A stretch of 34,122 nt of DNA from Prochloraceae cyanobacterium (GCA_030065755.1 JASJDA010000097.1:1-34122); one strand, 5' to 3'. Counted from the stretch's first letter, positions 13,989 to 22,918 are shown. Translations and numbers: made by a program. Notes: generated from the sequence alone by a model not told the origin.

Positions 13989-16508
13989 ATGATATTAAAA
14001 GTATTAAAACGCTACGTTTCTCAAATTACAAACAAAGCTTCCCTGCAAACAGTATTAATTATTTCCTTTGTACTTCAAATATTGGCTGTAGTCGGTCTGA
14101 CGGGGTATTTTTCTTTTAGTAGTGGTAAAAAAACTGCAAATAAATTTGCGCTTCAATTAAGTGAAGAAGTTACCAACCGAATCGAACAACACGTCCTCAA
14201 TTACTTAGAGAAGCCCTACATAGCTCACCAGACGATCGTTGGAAGTGTTGATAGTGGAATTGTTAATTTAGAAGACCTCGAACAATTACAAGATTACTTT
14301 TTTCACGAAGTTCAGCGGCTCGACCACCTCTCATACCTTTACTTTGCCAACAAAAAAGGAGAATTTGTTGGCGTTCAAGAGCTAGACTCTAAAGAGCTTG
14401 TCGCACACATTAAGGATGTCTCGACGGATAACAAGAAACATATTTATCTTCTCGATAGCGATGGCAATAAAACTAAACCCATAATCGCATCGCTCGATTA
14501 CGGTTCTCGCTTTCGCAACTGGTTAGAGTTAGTCAAAAAAGAAAAAAAACCGATATGGAGCCCTATCTACCGATTTCCTAGTTCTGGGTATACCACTATC
14601 GGGATTAGTCTAATTACGCCGATCGAAACCAAGAAAGGCGAACTTCAAGGGATTCTAGCTAGCGATCTCAGTCTGTCTCAAATGAGTAATTTTTTACGCA
14701 GCCTAGAAATTACTGCCAACGGAAAAGCCCTGATTATTGAAAGAAATGGCGACATAGTTGCTACTTCCACTAGAGAATCCCCATACATCAGGAGAAATTC
14801 AGTCCAACAGCGCTTGAAGATTGCAGATAGCAGAGATCCTTTGATTCAGGCTACAGGCAAATATTTACTAGATCGCTATGGCGACTTGAAAGAAATTGAT
14901 AATTTATCTTCTTTCTACAAGATCGACAGTCAAAAACAACACTTCTTACAAGTCAAAAAAATTCAAGACAATCGCGGTCTCGATTGGCTGATTGTCATCG
15001 CCATTCCTAAAACCGATTTTTCTGAAACTTTTGAGACCAATACTCGCATCACTATCTTGCTCTTTTTTGCTGCTGCTATCGTAGCTACAGGGACTAGCAT
15101 ACTAACCGCTCGCTGGATTATTCAACCTCTTAAAAGCTTCAACAAAACAGCTCGAGACATCGCTCGAGGCAAATGGGACAAAAAGGTAGAACTCGAAAGA
15201 TCTGACGAACTAGGACAAATCGCTCAATCTTTCAATCAGATAAGCAAGCAGCTTCAAGAAGCCGAGCGTGATTTAGAGTTAAGAGTAGAAGAAAGAACCA
15301 AATCACTTATCGAAGCTAAAGAAAATGCTGTTGCTGTTTCCGCTGCTAAAGATAGATTTATGGTTAATATCAGCGAAGAGTTGCGCCTTCCCCTAAATAG
15401 CATATTAGGCTACGTTAAAGTTATCAATAACAATACCAATACTACTCCCCAACAAGTTCAAAGTTTAAGAGTAATTGAGCAAAGCGGAACTTATTTATTA
15501 ACTTTAATCAATGATATTTTAGACTTTTCTAAACTAAAAAACAATAGAATAGAACTACATTATACTGAGTTGCACCTGCCTGCATTTTTAGAAGAAGTAG
15601 CAGGGATTATTGATATAATTGCAAGACAAAAAAAACTTGTCTTGACTTACGAAACTGAAGGAAATTTACCAGACACAATCAAAATTGATGAAAAACGCCT
15701 GCGACAAGTTCTCATCAATCTCCTTACCAATGCTGTTAAATTTACCAATCAAGGAATAATTACCCTGAGAGTCAAAGTGATTGAAGGATTTAATTTACCT
15801 CACTCACAAACCTCCAAAAATATTCGTTTTGAAGTAATGGATACAGGGGTAGGGATGACTGAAACGCAAGTAGAAAAAATATTTCAAGATTTTGACAAAG
15901 TAGGAGAACTCGAAAGCCAAATAGCTGGGGTAGGTATTGGTTTAACTGTCACAAAACAAATTGTTGAATTGATGGGTTCTCAACTGAAAGTTAAGACTAA
16001 ATTAGGTACGGGTTCGACTTTTTGGTTTGACCTTACTTGTGAAGTAACTCAATTAGTAAAGCAAGAAGAGCAACCCCAGTATAATAACCTGGAAATAGTG
16101 GGTTACAAAGGAGCTAAACGCAAGCTTTTGATAGTCGATAATGTTGAAGACAATCGCTTGCTATTGAGCTATATGCTCGAACCTTTGGGTTTTGATACGA
16201 TCGAAGCCGAAAATGGTCAGCAAGGATTGCAAGTGGCTGTAGAAAATAATCCTGACCTCATATTGACAGATATACTCATGCCTGTAAAAACTGGTTTGAA
16301 TATGGTCAGAGATCTGCGGGAAATGAAAGAGTTTAGAGACACTCCTATTTTTGCACTTTCCGCCAGTACTTTCGAGGTTATGGAAAAAGAAAGCTTAGCT
16401 GTTGGCTGTAATGCTTTTCTACCAAAACCGATCGAACAAAGTAAGTTATTGCATTTATTAGAAAAATATTTGCATCTGGATTGGGTTTATGAAACAAACG
16501 AAGTTTAA
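13989..16508 (+). CDS. Hybrid histidine kinase lacking the phospho-acceptor His
   Basis: An 839-residue paralogue of the preceding kinase: membrane helix 23-43, double-Cache-like sensor about 50-350, second helix 353-375, HAMP and coiled coil, HisKA-like dimerisation segment, HATPase and receiver. The H-box reads NISEELRLPLN: E463 stands where the phospho-acceptor His is in the sister (H437), and the usual Thr-Pro is Leu-Pro. The ATPase boxes look kept: N581 in NLLTNAVKFT, DTGVGM (618-623), GVGIGL (647-652). The receiver is kept with D761 and K813; the acidic pair is D717-N718. Without His it cannot autophosphorylate in the usual way. The protein may act as an ATP-binding regulator, or its receiver may take phosphate from another kinase. 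Convergent with the exporter genes that follow. Confidence 0.9.
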   Translation: MILKVLKRYVSQITNKASLQTVLIISFVLQILAVVGLTGYFSFSSGKKTANKFALQLSEEVTNRIEQHVLNYLEKPYIAHQTIVGSVDSGIVNLEDLEQLQDYFFHEVQRLDHLSYLYFANKKGEFVGVQELDSKELVAHIKDVSTDNKKHIYLLDSDGNKTKPIIASLDYGSRFRNWLELVKKEKKPIWSPIYRFPSSGYTTIGISLITPIETKKGELQGILASDLSLSQMSNFLRSLEITANGKALIIERNGDIVATSTRESPYIRRNSVQQRLKIADSRDPLIQATGKYLLDRYGDLKEIDNLSSFYKIDSQKQHFLQVKKIQDNRGLDWLIVIAIPKTDFSETFETNTRITILLFFAAAIVATGTSILTARWIIQPLKSFNKTARDIARGKWDKKVELERSDELGQIAQSFNQISKQLQEAERDLELRVEERTKSLIEAKENAVAVSAAKDRFMVNISEELRLPLNSILGYVKVINNNTNTTPQQVQSLRVIEQSGTYLLTLINDILDFSKLKNNRIELHYTELHLPAFLEEVAGIIDIIARQKKLVLTYETEGNLPDTIKIDEKRLRQVLINLLTNAVKFTNQGIITLRVKVIEGFNLPHSQTSKNIRFEVMDTGVGMTETQVEKIFQDFDKVGELESQIAGVGIGLTVTKQIVELMGSQLKVKTKLGTGSTFWFDLTCEVTQLVKQEEQPQYNNLEIVGYKGAKRKLLIVDNVEDNRLLLSYMLEPLGFDTIEAENGQQGLQVAVENNPDLILTDILMPVKTGLNMVRDLREMKEFRDTPIFALSASTFEVMEKESLAVGCNAFLPKPIEQSKLLHLLEKYLHLDWVYETNEV

Positions 16509-16534
16509 ATAAGAATTGAAGGTTTTCTTTTCTT

Positions 16535-16822
16535 TTATTCTTCTTCGTTTCGTACCCTAGACCAAAGTATTTTTAATGCCATTACAGCAAATCCAATTGC
16601 AGCGATCGTCTTTAATAAACTTTCTGGTAATATTTGCGCTGCTCCCCCTCCGACAATTACTCCCAGAAAGCTAGTTAGAATTAAGGCTGTTATCGAGCCA
16701 AAAAAAACCGCGCGAGGAGATTTTGAACTGCTACCGAGAGCGATCGCAGCTAATTGACTTTTATCTCCAATCTCTGCCAAAAATACCGTGATAAAACTTA
16801 ATCCTAATAGTTGCCAGTCCAT
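16535..16822 (-). CDS. GDT1/UPF0016-family half transporter, subunit B
   Basis: A 95-residue membrane protein with three hydrophobic helices and one copy of the family signature E17-x-G-D-K-S22 (AEIGDKS), which forms the cation site. Full-length GDT1/TMEM165 proteins carry two such halves and export Mn2+ or exchange Ca2+ for H+; cyanobacterial members protect against Mn excess. Here the two halves are separate genes, so a heterodimer is expected. It starts 9 bp after the stop of the companion gene and the two are surely one operon. The signature faces in opposite directions in the two halves in known family members. Confidence 0.88.
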   Translation of the reverse strand: MDWQLLGLSFITVFLAEIGDKSQLAAIALGSSSKSPRAVFFGSITALILTSFLGVIVGGGAAQILPESLLKTIAAIGFAVMALKILWSRVRNEEE

Positions 16823-16831
16823 ATCAAAAAC

Positions 16832-17239
16832 TCATCCGCCAATAATTACATCTTCTATCAATAACCCAGATATTATTAACATCAGCACAGCTACTGCAAT
16901 ATCGAGTACTTTAGGAGACAGTCGCTTCGCCATCCAATAACCTATCAAAACACCCAGCAAGCTTGTAGTAATTAATGCTCCAGCAGCACCAGCAAATACT
17001 ACCCAAGGAGACTGAGATTGAGCTGTAATCAATAGGGTTGCTATTTGGGTTTTGTCTCCCATCTCTGCTACGAATATAGTTAAAAAAGTGGAATTAAAAA
17101 CTGTCCAAAAGCCCCACTTTTGCTTGTTAACTGCTTCCTCAGCAGCATCAGCAATCCTAGATTCTAGATCCGTTTGAGATACATTAGCAGTCTGTTTTTG
17201 TTGAGAGTTCTCAGTCTTTACTGGCTCTATTGAGGTCAC
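16832..17239 (-). CDS. GDT1/UPF0016-family half transporter, subunit A
   Basis: A 135-residue protein: a polar, Gln-rich N-terminal tail of about 42 residues that the partner lacks, then three membrane helices with the signature E59-x-G-D-K-T64 (AEMGDKT). It is the first gene of the two-gene exporter operon. The split form matches heteromeric Mn exporters described in cyanobacteria (Hmx1/2-type, from memory); assignment to plasma or thylakoid membrane is not possible from sequence. A possible alternative is Ca2+/H+ exchange. Confidence 0.88.
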   Translation of the reverse strand: MTSIEPVKTENSQQKQTANVSQTDLESRIADAAEEAVNKQKWGFWTVFNSTFLTIFVAEMGDKTQIATLLITAQSQSPWVVFAGAAGALITTSLLGVLIGYWMAKRLSPKVLDIAVAVLMLIISGLLIEDVIIGG

Positions 17240-17310
17240 TGTTTTTATTTTTGAAAACTAAATTTACATTTTTTATACTTTTTTAAGTATCCCAGAAGTA
17301 CGAGACAATT

Positions 17311-17664
17311 TCAACTTGTTTCAATCTCTCTATTGTAGCGAAACATTTCCTGACTCTTGCTGCCGTAAACGCCTTCAATTTGCTGGCGGCAACAGTCTAT
17401 GGCAAAATCATTAAAGTCTTCACTATCGACCCCATACATCCGCTGAAAATTATCTGGTTGCACCCGACAAAAGCGGGGACGTTGCTCGTAAATGCGACAT
17501 TCTCGGGTAACGCGATCGAAATTGACGCACCATCCTCCTTCCCCCACCATACTTAGATAGACCTCTAATTCCTCTACTGATAAATAATCTTCTAAATTCG
17601 GTCTATCCGCCGGATTTAAATGGCAACAGGCTCCACAATTCTTAACGCATCGCCATTTTTCCAT
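17311..17664 (-). CDS. YkgJ-family cysteine-cluster protein
   Basis: A 117-residue soluble protein with the family motif C6xxxC10GAC13C14 near the N-terminus and further cysteines in WCVNF, ECRIYEQRPRFCR and DCC. The RPRFCR segment is the most conserved part of the family (UPF0153). The cysteines probably bind an iron-sulphur cluster or zinc; the biochemical role is unknown. It precedes the exporter pair on the same strand with a 71-bp gap, and it is divergent from psb30. Length is normal for cyanobacterial members. Confidence 0.85.
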   Translation of the reverse strand: MEKWRCVKNCGACCHLNPADRPNLEDYLSVEELEVYLSMVGEGGWCVNFDRVTRECRIYEQRPRFCRVQPDNFQRMYGVDSEDFNDFAIDCCRQQIEGVYGSKSQEMFRYNREIETS

Positions 17665-17802
17665 TACTTTCCACTCCGTTGAAATAAAAGTTTATGTATT
17701 TTTGTAACTTAAATGAAAAAGATCGTAAAAGACCTAGTTATTATATACATTGGTTTTTCTATATCCACTCATTGAATAGGCAAGTTAGACTCAGGAGCGA
17801 AC

Positions 17803-17934
17803 ATGAACTTTATAGCTAATCTTTTTAACAACCTTAATCTAGAAGTTATCCTTCAACTGACTGTGGTTGCTCTCATCATGATTTCTGGACCAATAGTTAT
17901 AGCGGTGCTTGCATTTCGTAAAGGCGATTTGTAG
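17803..17934 (+). CDS. psb30: Photosystem II protein Psb30 (Ycf12)
   Basis: A 43-residue single-helix membrane protein with AGGAG at 17793-17797. After a short N-tail ([10 protein letters not shown]) it has [16 protein letters not shown], then [16 protein letters not shown]. The E-V-I-x-QL stretch, the central GP and the basic C-terminus with a final Gly-Asp/Asn-Leu are the pattern of Psb30/Ycf12. This thylakoid subunit sits at the edge of photosystem II near PsbJ and cytochrome b559 and helps to stabilise the complex under high light. It appears monocistronic, between the divergent Cys-cluster gene and the convergent recJ. Confidence 0.9.
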   Translation: MNFIANLFNNLNLEVILQLTVVALIMISGPIVIAVLAFRKGDL

Positions 17935-18003
17935 AGAAAAAAAACGATATTTGCTTCTCTTCTAGAGGAGTTTGGTAGGGGTCAACTACTGACTCCTTAC
18001 CTA

Positions 18004-19986
18004 TTATTTTTTACCGTCGAGTGCAGCCCGTGCAGCTTTAACTATATCAAAGTAACGCGGCTGGGTAACATCTACTTTTTTAGCATTGTCTCTGGTGGTT
18101 CCTAATAAAGCAATTTTTTGACCTCGACTTACTGCTAGCACTTGACCGCGATCGTTCCTAATTCTCAATTCGTTTGAAGTGTCGGAAAAACTGCAAGCAT
18201 AAGAACGACCTTTAAAATTAAATTGAGCTTTTTTAGTAGGAGAACTTACGCAAGGGTGACGCGCGCCAACAATTTCTAATTCAATAGTAGTTTTGCCATT
18301 CCAGTGATTTTCTTGCAATTTATAGGCGATATCCAGCCTTGAGGGAAGGGGATAATAATCGCCCCATTGCCAAGCGATCGCCTTCATTGTACCGCCAGAA
18401 TTCCCCTCTTGGCTCACAGTTAATCTGAGATGATTTTTAGTTTTACCAACAGTTTGCTGTTCTAATACTCGGACATTAGGAGTCCAAAATACGGGAAAAT
18501 CGTTACCGATACCCCAGGGTTGCAAGCTGTCTATTTGGTTGTATAAATTAAGATTGAGTTGGTTAAAATTAGCAATGCTGTCAATTTTAACTAAAGGAGA
18601 CAAATGGTGGGGTTCGAGACACTGACAAGCAAATTCACTGAGTCGCTTTTTGAAAGCGTCTAAATTCTCAGCTAACAAACTAAAACCTCCAGCCGCTTGA
18701 TGTCCGCCAAATTTACCCAGCAAGTCACCTGAATATTGTAAAGCTTCAAAGACGTGAAATTCAGGAATTCCCCTCGCCGATCCCCGTAAATGTTCGGGAT
18801 CTTCTTCGCAAGTAGCAATAAAAACAGGAACCCCATAGCGATCGACCAAACGAGAAGCAACAATACCAATAACACCGTGATGCCAATTAGCTTGACAAAT
18901 AACTAAAACTCGATCGCGCTTCCAGTCGATGGGATGATTTTCATCTTCAATTTTCGCGATCGCTTCAGCAAAGATCGTCTCGCATAATTGTTGACGCTTG
19001 CGATTAATCTGTTCGCATTGTTTTGCTCTTTCTCTTGCTAACTCCATATCTTCAGTAGTCAGCAATTCAATAACAATTTGCGGGTCGTCAATGCGACCGA
19101 CAGCATTAATCCTAGGCCCCAGTTTAAAGCCAATATCGTCTGGTTTCAAATTTTTTCGTTCTTCATCGATCGCAGCTTCTTCGATTAACGCTCGAACTCC
19201 TGCTATTTGAGAATCAGCTAATAGCCGCAAACCTCTTTTCAACCAACGACGATTTACCCCTACCAAAGGTGCTAAATCGGCAATAGTTCCCAAAGTAAAC
19301 AATTCTAGCAATTGCCCAGTTAAACCTTTATGCAATCCCAGACTTTGAGCCGTAGTAATAGCCAAAATATAAGCTATTCCCACCCCTGCAAGTCCGCGAT
19401 AAGGAGAAGTTTCTGGGAGTAATTTGGGGTTGAGAATAGCATCTGCATCTGGCAGTTGTTCGGGGAGATCGTGGTGATCTGTGATAATTACGAGTATACC
19501 CAGCTCGATCGCCCTAGCAATAGGTTCGACTGCGGAAATACCATTATCTACAGTTAAAATTAACCCTACTCCCGCAAGAGCAAACTCTTCAACTATGCGA
19601 ATGTTAATCCCGTAACCGTCTTTCATGCGACTGGGAATAGCATAATCTACATTTGCGCCTAAATGTTTGAGAGCACGCCATAATAAAGCAGTGCTAGTCA
19701 TGCCATCAGCATCGTAGTCCCCGCAAATAGCAATTTTTTCTCCAGATTCGATCGCGCAAGAAATTAACTCTACACTTTTTTCTAGATCCTGAAATTCTTC
19801 TAGTGGGGAAGGTAATTGCTGAGATTTTGGCTCTACGTATACTTTTGCTAGTTCTGGTGTTTTAATGCCTCGATTAACTACCACCTGAGCTATTAAGGGC
19901 AATAAACCAGTAGTTTTAACTATTGGAGCTATTCGTGCATTTTCGGGGGCGATTTGCCATCGCTGAGAAGGCAATTTATATTTCAT
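18004..19986 (-). CDS. recJ: Single-stranded-DNA-specific exonuclease RecJ
   Basis: A 660-residue member of the DHH family. RecJ degrades single-stranded DNA 5' to 3' in recombination and mismatch/base-excision repair. Metal-binding motifs are intact: DYDADG (90-95), DNG (147-149) and DHH (170-172). They are followed by the DHHA1 region with a conserved GGHQAAGG-type stretch and an OB-like domain. Length is larger than E. coli RecJ because of a C-terminal extension of about 80 residues (from about SPTKKAQFNF), which is usual for cyanobacterial forms as far as I recall. The start ATG 19986 gives a normal N-terminus. It lies 70 bp after the anti-sigma gene on the same strand; co-transcription is possible but not evident. 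Confidence 0.95.
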   Translation of the reverse strand: MKYKLPSQRWQIAPENARIAPIVKTTGLLPLIAQVVVNRGIKTPELAKVYVEPKSQQLPSPLEEFQDLEKSVELISCAIESGEKIAICGDYDADGMTSTALLWRALKHLGANVDYAIPSRMKDGYGINIRIVEEFALAGVGLILTVDNGISAVEPIARAIELGILVIITDHHDLPEQLPDADAILNPKLLPETSPYRGLAGVGIAYILAITTAQSLGLHKGLTGQLLELFTLGTIADLAPLVGVNRRWLKRGLRLLADSQIAGVRALIEEAAIDEERKNLKPDDIGFKLGPRINAVGRIDDPQIVIELLTTEDMELARERAKQCEQINRKRQQLCETIFAEAIAKIEDENHPIDWKRDRVLVICQANWHHGVIGIVASRLVDRYGVPVFIATCEEDPEHLRGSARGIPEFHVFEALQYSGDLLGKFGGHQAAGGFSLLAENLDAFKKRLSEFACQCLEPHHLSPLVKIDSIANFNQLNLNLYNQIDSLQPWGIGNDFPVFWTPNVRVLEQQTVGKTKNHLRLTVSQEGNSGGTMKAIAWQWGDYYPLPSRLDIAYKLQENHWNGKTTIELEIVGARHPCVSSPTKKAQFNFKGRSYACSFSDTSNELRIRNDRGQVLAVSRGQKIALLGTTRDNAKKVDVTQPRYFDIVKAARAALDGKK

Positions 19987-20056
19987 GGGAGCGATCGGCG
20001 TTCTAGGAAATTGGCAGTTGTAGAAAGCACTTAACTAGTTTAGATGAAAATCTATC

Positions 20057-20938
20057 CTAGATTATTTTGATATTTGCAGCTACTTGCTGAAGCCGATCGA
20101 GGGGGAGATCGGCGACGATCGCGTAAATAAATTTTCCGTCTTCCCACATTACTATATTTGGTTGTTGAGGCTGAGTGATGTAGAGATTCCCCTTACCTGA
20201 ATGAGGAAATAGACTTTGCTTCTGACGGGATAGTTGATAAAAAGAAATAGTCTGACCGCTGCTGAGTTGATAACTAAAGCGAATACCTTTGCTCTTACCT
20301 AGCTCGCACAAACTACCTCCTAACAACTGCGAACCTTCTCCAACAAACTGAGGTAATGGTTTTGGCAAAGCTATCTGTTCTTGAAAATGCTTTGCTAGTT
20401 TTTCGGGTCTAGTCAATTTTACATCTGCTGGCCCGCGATCGCGCTTCAAAGAGCCAATGTGGTCTCCTACTAAGTCGGAAATGCCGTTCCAGTGGTTTGC
20501 TAAAATTAGGTCTTTAGCGATCGCCATTTTCCTAGAACTATTATCCGTAAAAGCAAACTCCTGCTGAGATACTCGAACGCTTGCTACACTCAGATTGTGC
20601 CGCAGTCGGTAGTTATCTATTCCTAGAAAAACAGCCAATAGTGCGGAGATCGCAGCAACTATTGGACTCCTCCAATTCCACAGTTTAGGTTGAGTGGTAT
20701 CATCATTAATAGCATCTAGGACGTTCGATCGCAGATGGGGGGAAGGTTCTGCTGGGGAAAGACCGTAGGGCATTAATTCTAAGACAGATCGCAAGCGATC
20801 GCCCTCTTCGATTAATTCAGGATTTTCCTTCACCAGCTGTTTCCATTCCTCGGCTTCAGAAGCACTGAGGTTGTCTAAAGCATAACCTGCTAATAATTCT
20901 TGGATGCGTTTTGCGTATGAAGGGTCAACCATCGTCAC
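20057..20938 (-). CDS. Membrane-bound anti-sigma factor without zinc motif
   Basis: A 293-residue protein: cytoplasmic sigma-binding domain at about 8-85 (ELLAGYALDNLSASEAEEW is the typical start), one membrane helix at about 91-107 and an extracytoplasmic domain of about 180 residues. It resembles the RskA type. The HxxxCxxC zinc motif of ZAS anti-sigma factors is absent. It overlaps the sigma gene by 14 bp, which indicates translational coupling and balanced production. It should hold the sigma factor at the membrane until a signal releases it, usually by regulated proteolysis. Confidence 0.85.
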   Translation of the reverse strand: MTMVDPSYAKRIQELLAGYALDNLSASEAEEWKQLVKENPELIEEGDRLRSVLELMPYGLSPAEPSPHLRSNVLDAINDDTTQPKLWNWRSPIVAAISALLAVFLGIDNYRLRHNLSVASVRVSQQEFAFTDNSSRKMAIAKDLILANHWNGISDLVGDHIGSLKRDRGPADVKLTRPEKLAKHFQEQIALPKPLPQFVGEGSQLLGGSLCELGKSKGIRFSYQLSSGQTISFYQLSRQKQSLFPHSGKGNLYITQPQQPNIVMWEDGKFIYAIVADLPLDRLQQVAANIKII

Positions 20939-21491
20939 GCTCCCCGATAAATTCTTGTAAATTGTTTCTCAATTGCAACAGACCCTTACGCGCCCAAGTT
21001 TTAACAGTCCCCAAGGGTTTATTTAACTGTTGGGCAATTTCTGATTGACTCAGACCTTGATAATATGCCATTTCCAAGACCTGTCTGTGCTTTGAGGGAA
21101 GTTGCTCTAAAGCCTTGCGTACTAGCTCTTGACGCTCTTGCACCGAAGCTAGTTCCACAGGAGTAGATAAGGGTGCTGAAGTAGATATCATTTGTCCGCA
21201 GCGCGAGATTAGTCTGTGCTTGCTGCTGCGCGATCGCAAGCGATCCAACGCCCGCGATCGAGTCAAAGTAATCAAAAAACTACTCAGGGAGCCGCGATCG
21301 GGATTATAAGTTTGACGATGCCACAGAGTTAGAAAAATCTCTTGGGTCAAGTCTTCTGCTTCTTGGGGATTGGTCAAAATTTTTAGAGCCAGACTATATA
21401 CTAGAGTGGCATAACGATCGTAAAGTTGCCCCAGAGCTGACTTTTTGCCAGCCTGTAAAGCGCGATATCGCTCTACATCGCTCTGGAGCAT
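20925..21491 (-). CDS. ECF-type (group 4) RNA polymerase sigma factor
   Basis: A 188-residue sigma factor with region 2 at about 24-90 (LYDRYATLVYSLA, AEDLTQEIFLTLW, SFLITLTRSRALDRLR) and region 4 at about 124-178, including the helix-turn-helix SQSEIAQQLNKPLGTVKTWA. There is no region 1.1 or 3, as is normal for ECF sigma factors. It resembles the cyanobacterial SigG-like group with a membrane anti-sigma partner, but I do not assign a symbol. The DoxX gene lies 25 bp upstream and the anti-sigma gene overlaps downstream, so the three form one operon, probably autoregulated. Confidence 0.9.
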   Translation of the reverse strand: MLQSDVERYRALQAGKKSALGQLYDRYATLVYSLALKILTNPQEAEDLTQEIFLTLWHRQTYNPDRGSLSSFLITLTRSRALDRLRSRSSKHRLISRCGQMISTSAPLSTPVELASVQERQELVRKALEQLPSKHRQVLEMAYYQGLSQSEIAQQLNKPLGTVKTWARKGLLQLRNNLQEFIGERDDG

Positions 21492-21516
21492 TTAAGTAAG
21501 GGAAAGACCAAATAGA

Positions 21517-21969
21517 TTAATGACTTACTCGATCGCGTTCTTTTGCCATTTTCTCCCTAAACTGCTGTTTCTTCAAGCGTTTGGCATCCAAACTATAAGC
21601 ACCCGAACCTCGAATAAACAGGGCGATCGCGCCCCCAGCAGTAGCAAAAGCATAAGCAAAGTGGGGGACATCTTTGAGAATAATCATCCCTGGAATAATA
21701 ATAGTAACGATCGCCATCAGAGCTAGAAAAGCAGCAGGTATGCGCGAGTAAAAGCCCACAATCATCATCGCCCCTAAAATTATTTGAGCAATGCCAAAAA
21801 TTAACAAAAAGAGTTTTACGTCAATAATCATAAAACCCTGATAGTCTTTAATATAAGTGTCGGCTAGTTTGGGTAGCGCCAGTTTTTCGTAGCCCCAAAA
21901 AATCAGAGTCAAGCCTAGAAATACCCGTAAAATCAAGCTTTCGTAGGGTTCGTAGCGACTGAAATCCAT
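21517..21969 (-). CDS. DoxX-family membrane protein
   Basis: A 150-residue protein with four membrane helices. The N-terminal pattern LILRVFLGLTLIFWGYEKL followed by GIAQIILGAMMIVGFYSR is typical of DoxX. The C-tail is charged (AKRLKKQQFREKMAKERDR). Members have been linked to thiosulphate oxidation, and to oxidative-stress complexes in actinobacteria. It is the first gene of the DoxX/sigma/anti-sigma operon. It may be a target or a sensor-side component of the same stress response; this is inference from position. Confidence 0.85.
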   Translation of the reverse strand: MDFSRYEPYESLILRVFLGLTLIFWGYEKLALPKLADTYIKDYQGFMIIDVKLFLLIFGIAQIILGAMMIVGFYSRIPAAFLALMAIVTIIIPGMIILKDVPHFAYAFATAGGAIALFIRGSGAYSLDAKRLKKQQFREKMAKERDRVSH

Positions 21970-22151
21970 GTCGAGCCTCTCCTGTTGAATAAGTTCTATT
22001 CTCTATACGGGTGAGCGAGCAAATTGGATTCATATTAAACGTTGTTTGCTGTTTGCTGTTGGTTTTTGGCTGAAATATTGCCCTTATTCGGGATGAAAAG
22101 TCCTGACATTGTAAATGCCTTCTACTACTTTGGCTGTTGAACTTTTCCCTC

Positions 22152-22904
22152 TCATGCTGGTTTACGTGCGATGAAAGCCGCACGAGCGATCGGCAACTTA
22201 TATTCTCCATAATTATGCATTGTTTCAACGTTCTGAAAACCTACTTGAAGCAGTACTTTAACAATATCTGCCCCTTTATATAGTTGTTGTCGATGTATTT
22301 CTTCATCCCGACGGTAATATTCTCCGACTTTCCGAAAAGTTATAATCCGACGAGTCAAAATATTTTGCTCCAGATCTTCCTCTTTTTCCACAAGTACCAC
22401 CCAATCTTTTTCTTGAATAAATCCTCGATCTTTAGTTCCTGTTTCGATTTGTCCTGCTTCGACGATGTCAAAGATGAAAACACCCCCTGGAGTTAAGGAC
22501 TTGTAGATGCGATCGAACAAATTAATCAGCATTTGGCTGTCGTTATTTGGATCGAATAGATAATTGATACATTCACCGATCGATATAACAGCATTACAGG
22601 TGGGAATTTCTATCTCAAACAAGGATCCGACCCTAAACTCGGCATTGGGGACTCTTTTTCGAGCAAGATCGATCATTGACTCCGATATGTCTACCCCGAA
22701 CACCCTATAATTAGCTTTTACAAGTTCTCGTGCTGATAATCCACTTCCGCAACCTAAGTCCACTACTAGACCTTCTCTTATTTTGTTGCGATCGAGAATC
22801 TCCAATATACCAGGAGCAGACTTTAGGGCGTAGTCACTAAAACCAACATCGTGGATATACGCTAGGTCTTCTTTATACCATTCTTCTTTCATGGGGTAGC
22901 TCAC
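22152..22904 (-). CDS. Class I SAM-dependent methyltransferase
   Basis: A 250-residue soluble methyltransferase. Motif I is VVDLGCGSG (47-55), followed by the acidic residue after strand beta-2 (VFGVDIS) and a post-motif ISIGECINYLF that probably carries the active-site region. The fold is that of small-molecule methyltransferases (Methyltransf_11/25); the acceptor cannot be read. ATG 22904 is used here; ATG 22892 (MKEEW) is an alternative start. It is divergent from the diiron oxidase/flavoprotein cassette across a 709-bp gap, so a common pathway is possible but not shown. Confidence 0.85.
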   Translation of the reverse strand: MSYPMKEEWYKEDLAYIHDVGFSDYALKSAPGILEILDRNKIREGLVVDLGCGSGLSARELVKANYRVFGVDISESMIDLARKRVPNAEFRVGSLFEIEIPTCNAVISIGECINYLFDPNNDSQMLINLFDRIYKSLTPGGVFIFDIVEAGQIETGTKDRGFIQEKDWVVLVEKEEDLEQNILTRRIITFRKVGEYYRRDEEIHRQQLYKGADIVKVLLQVGFQNVETMHNYGEYKLPIARAAFIARKPA

Positions 22905-22918
22905 AAAGCTTCAAGGTA

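Noticed and set aside
13989-16508. D717-N718 in place of the receiver Asp pair as a second lesion
   Set aside because: Asp-Asn at this place is common in functional cyanobacterial receivers; the phospho-acceptor Asp and Lys are kept.
17935-17962. Hairpin AGAGAA/TTCTCT after psb30 as a terminator
   Set aside because: The stem is weak, the loop is long and no T-run follows.
21848-22228. 126-codon minus-strand frame bridging the DoxX and methyltransferase genes
   Set aside because: It overlaps the ends of two well-supported genes in another frame and has low-complexity composition.
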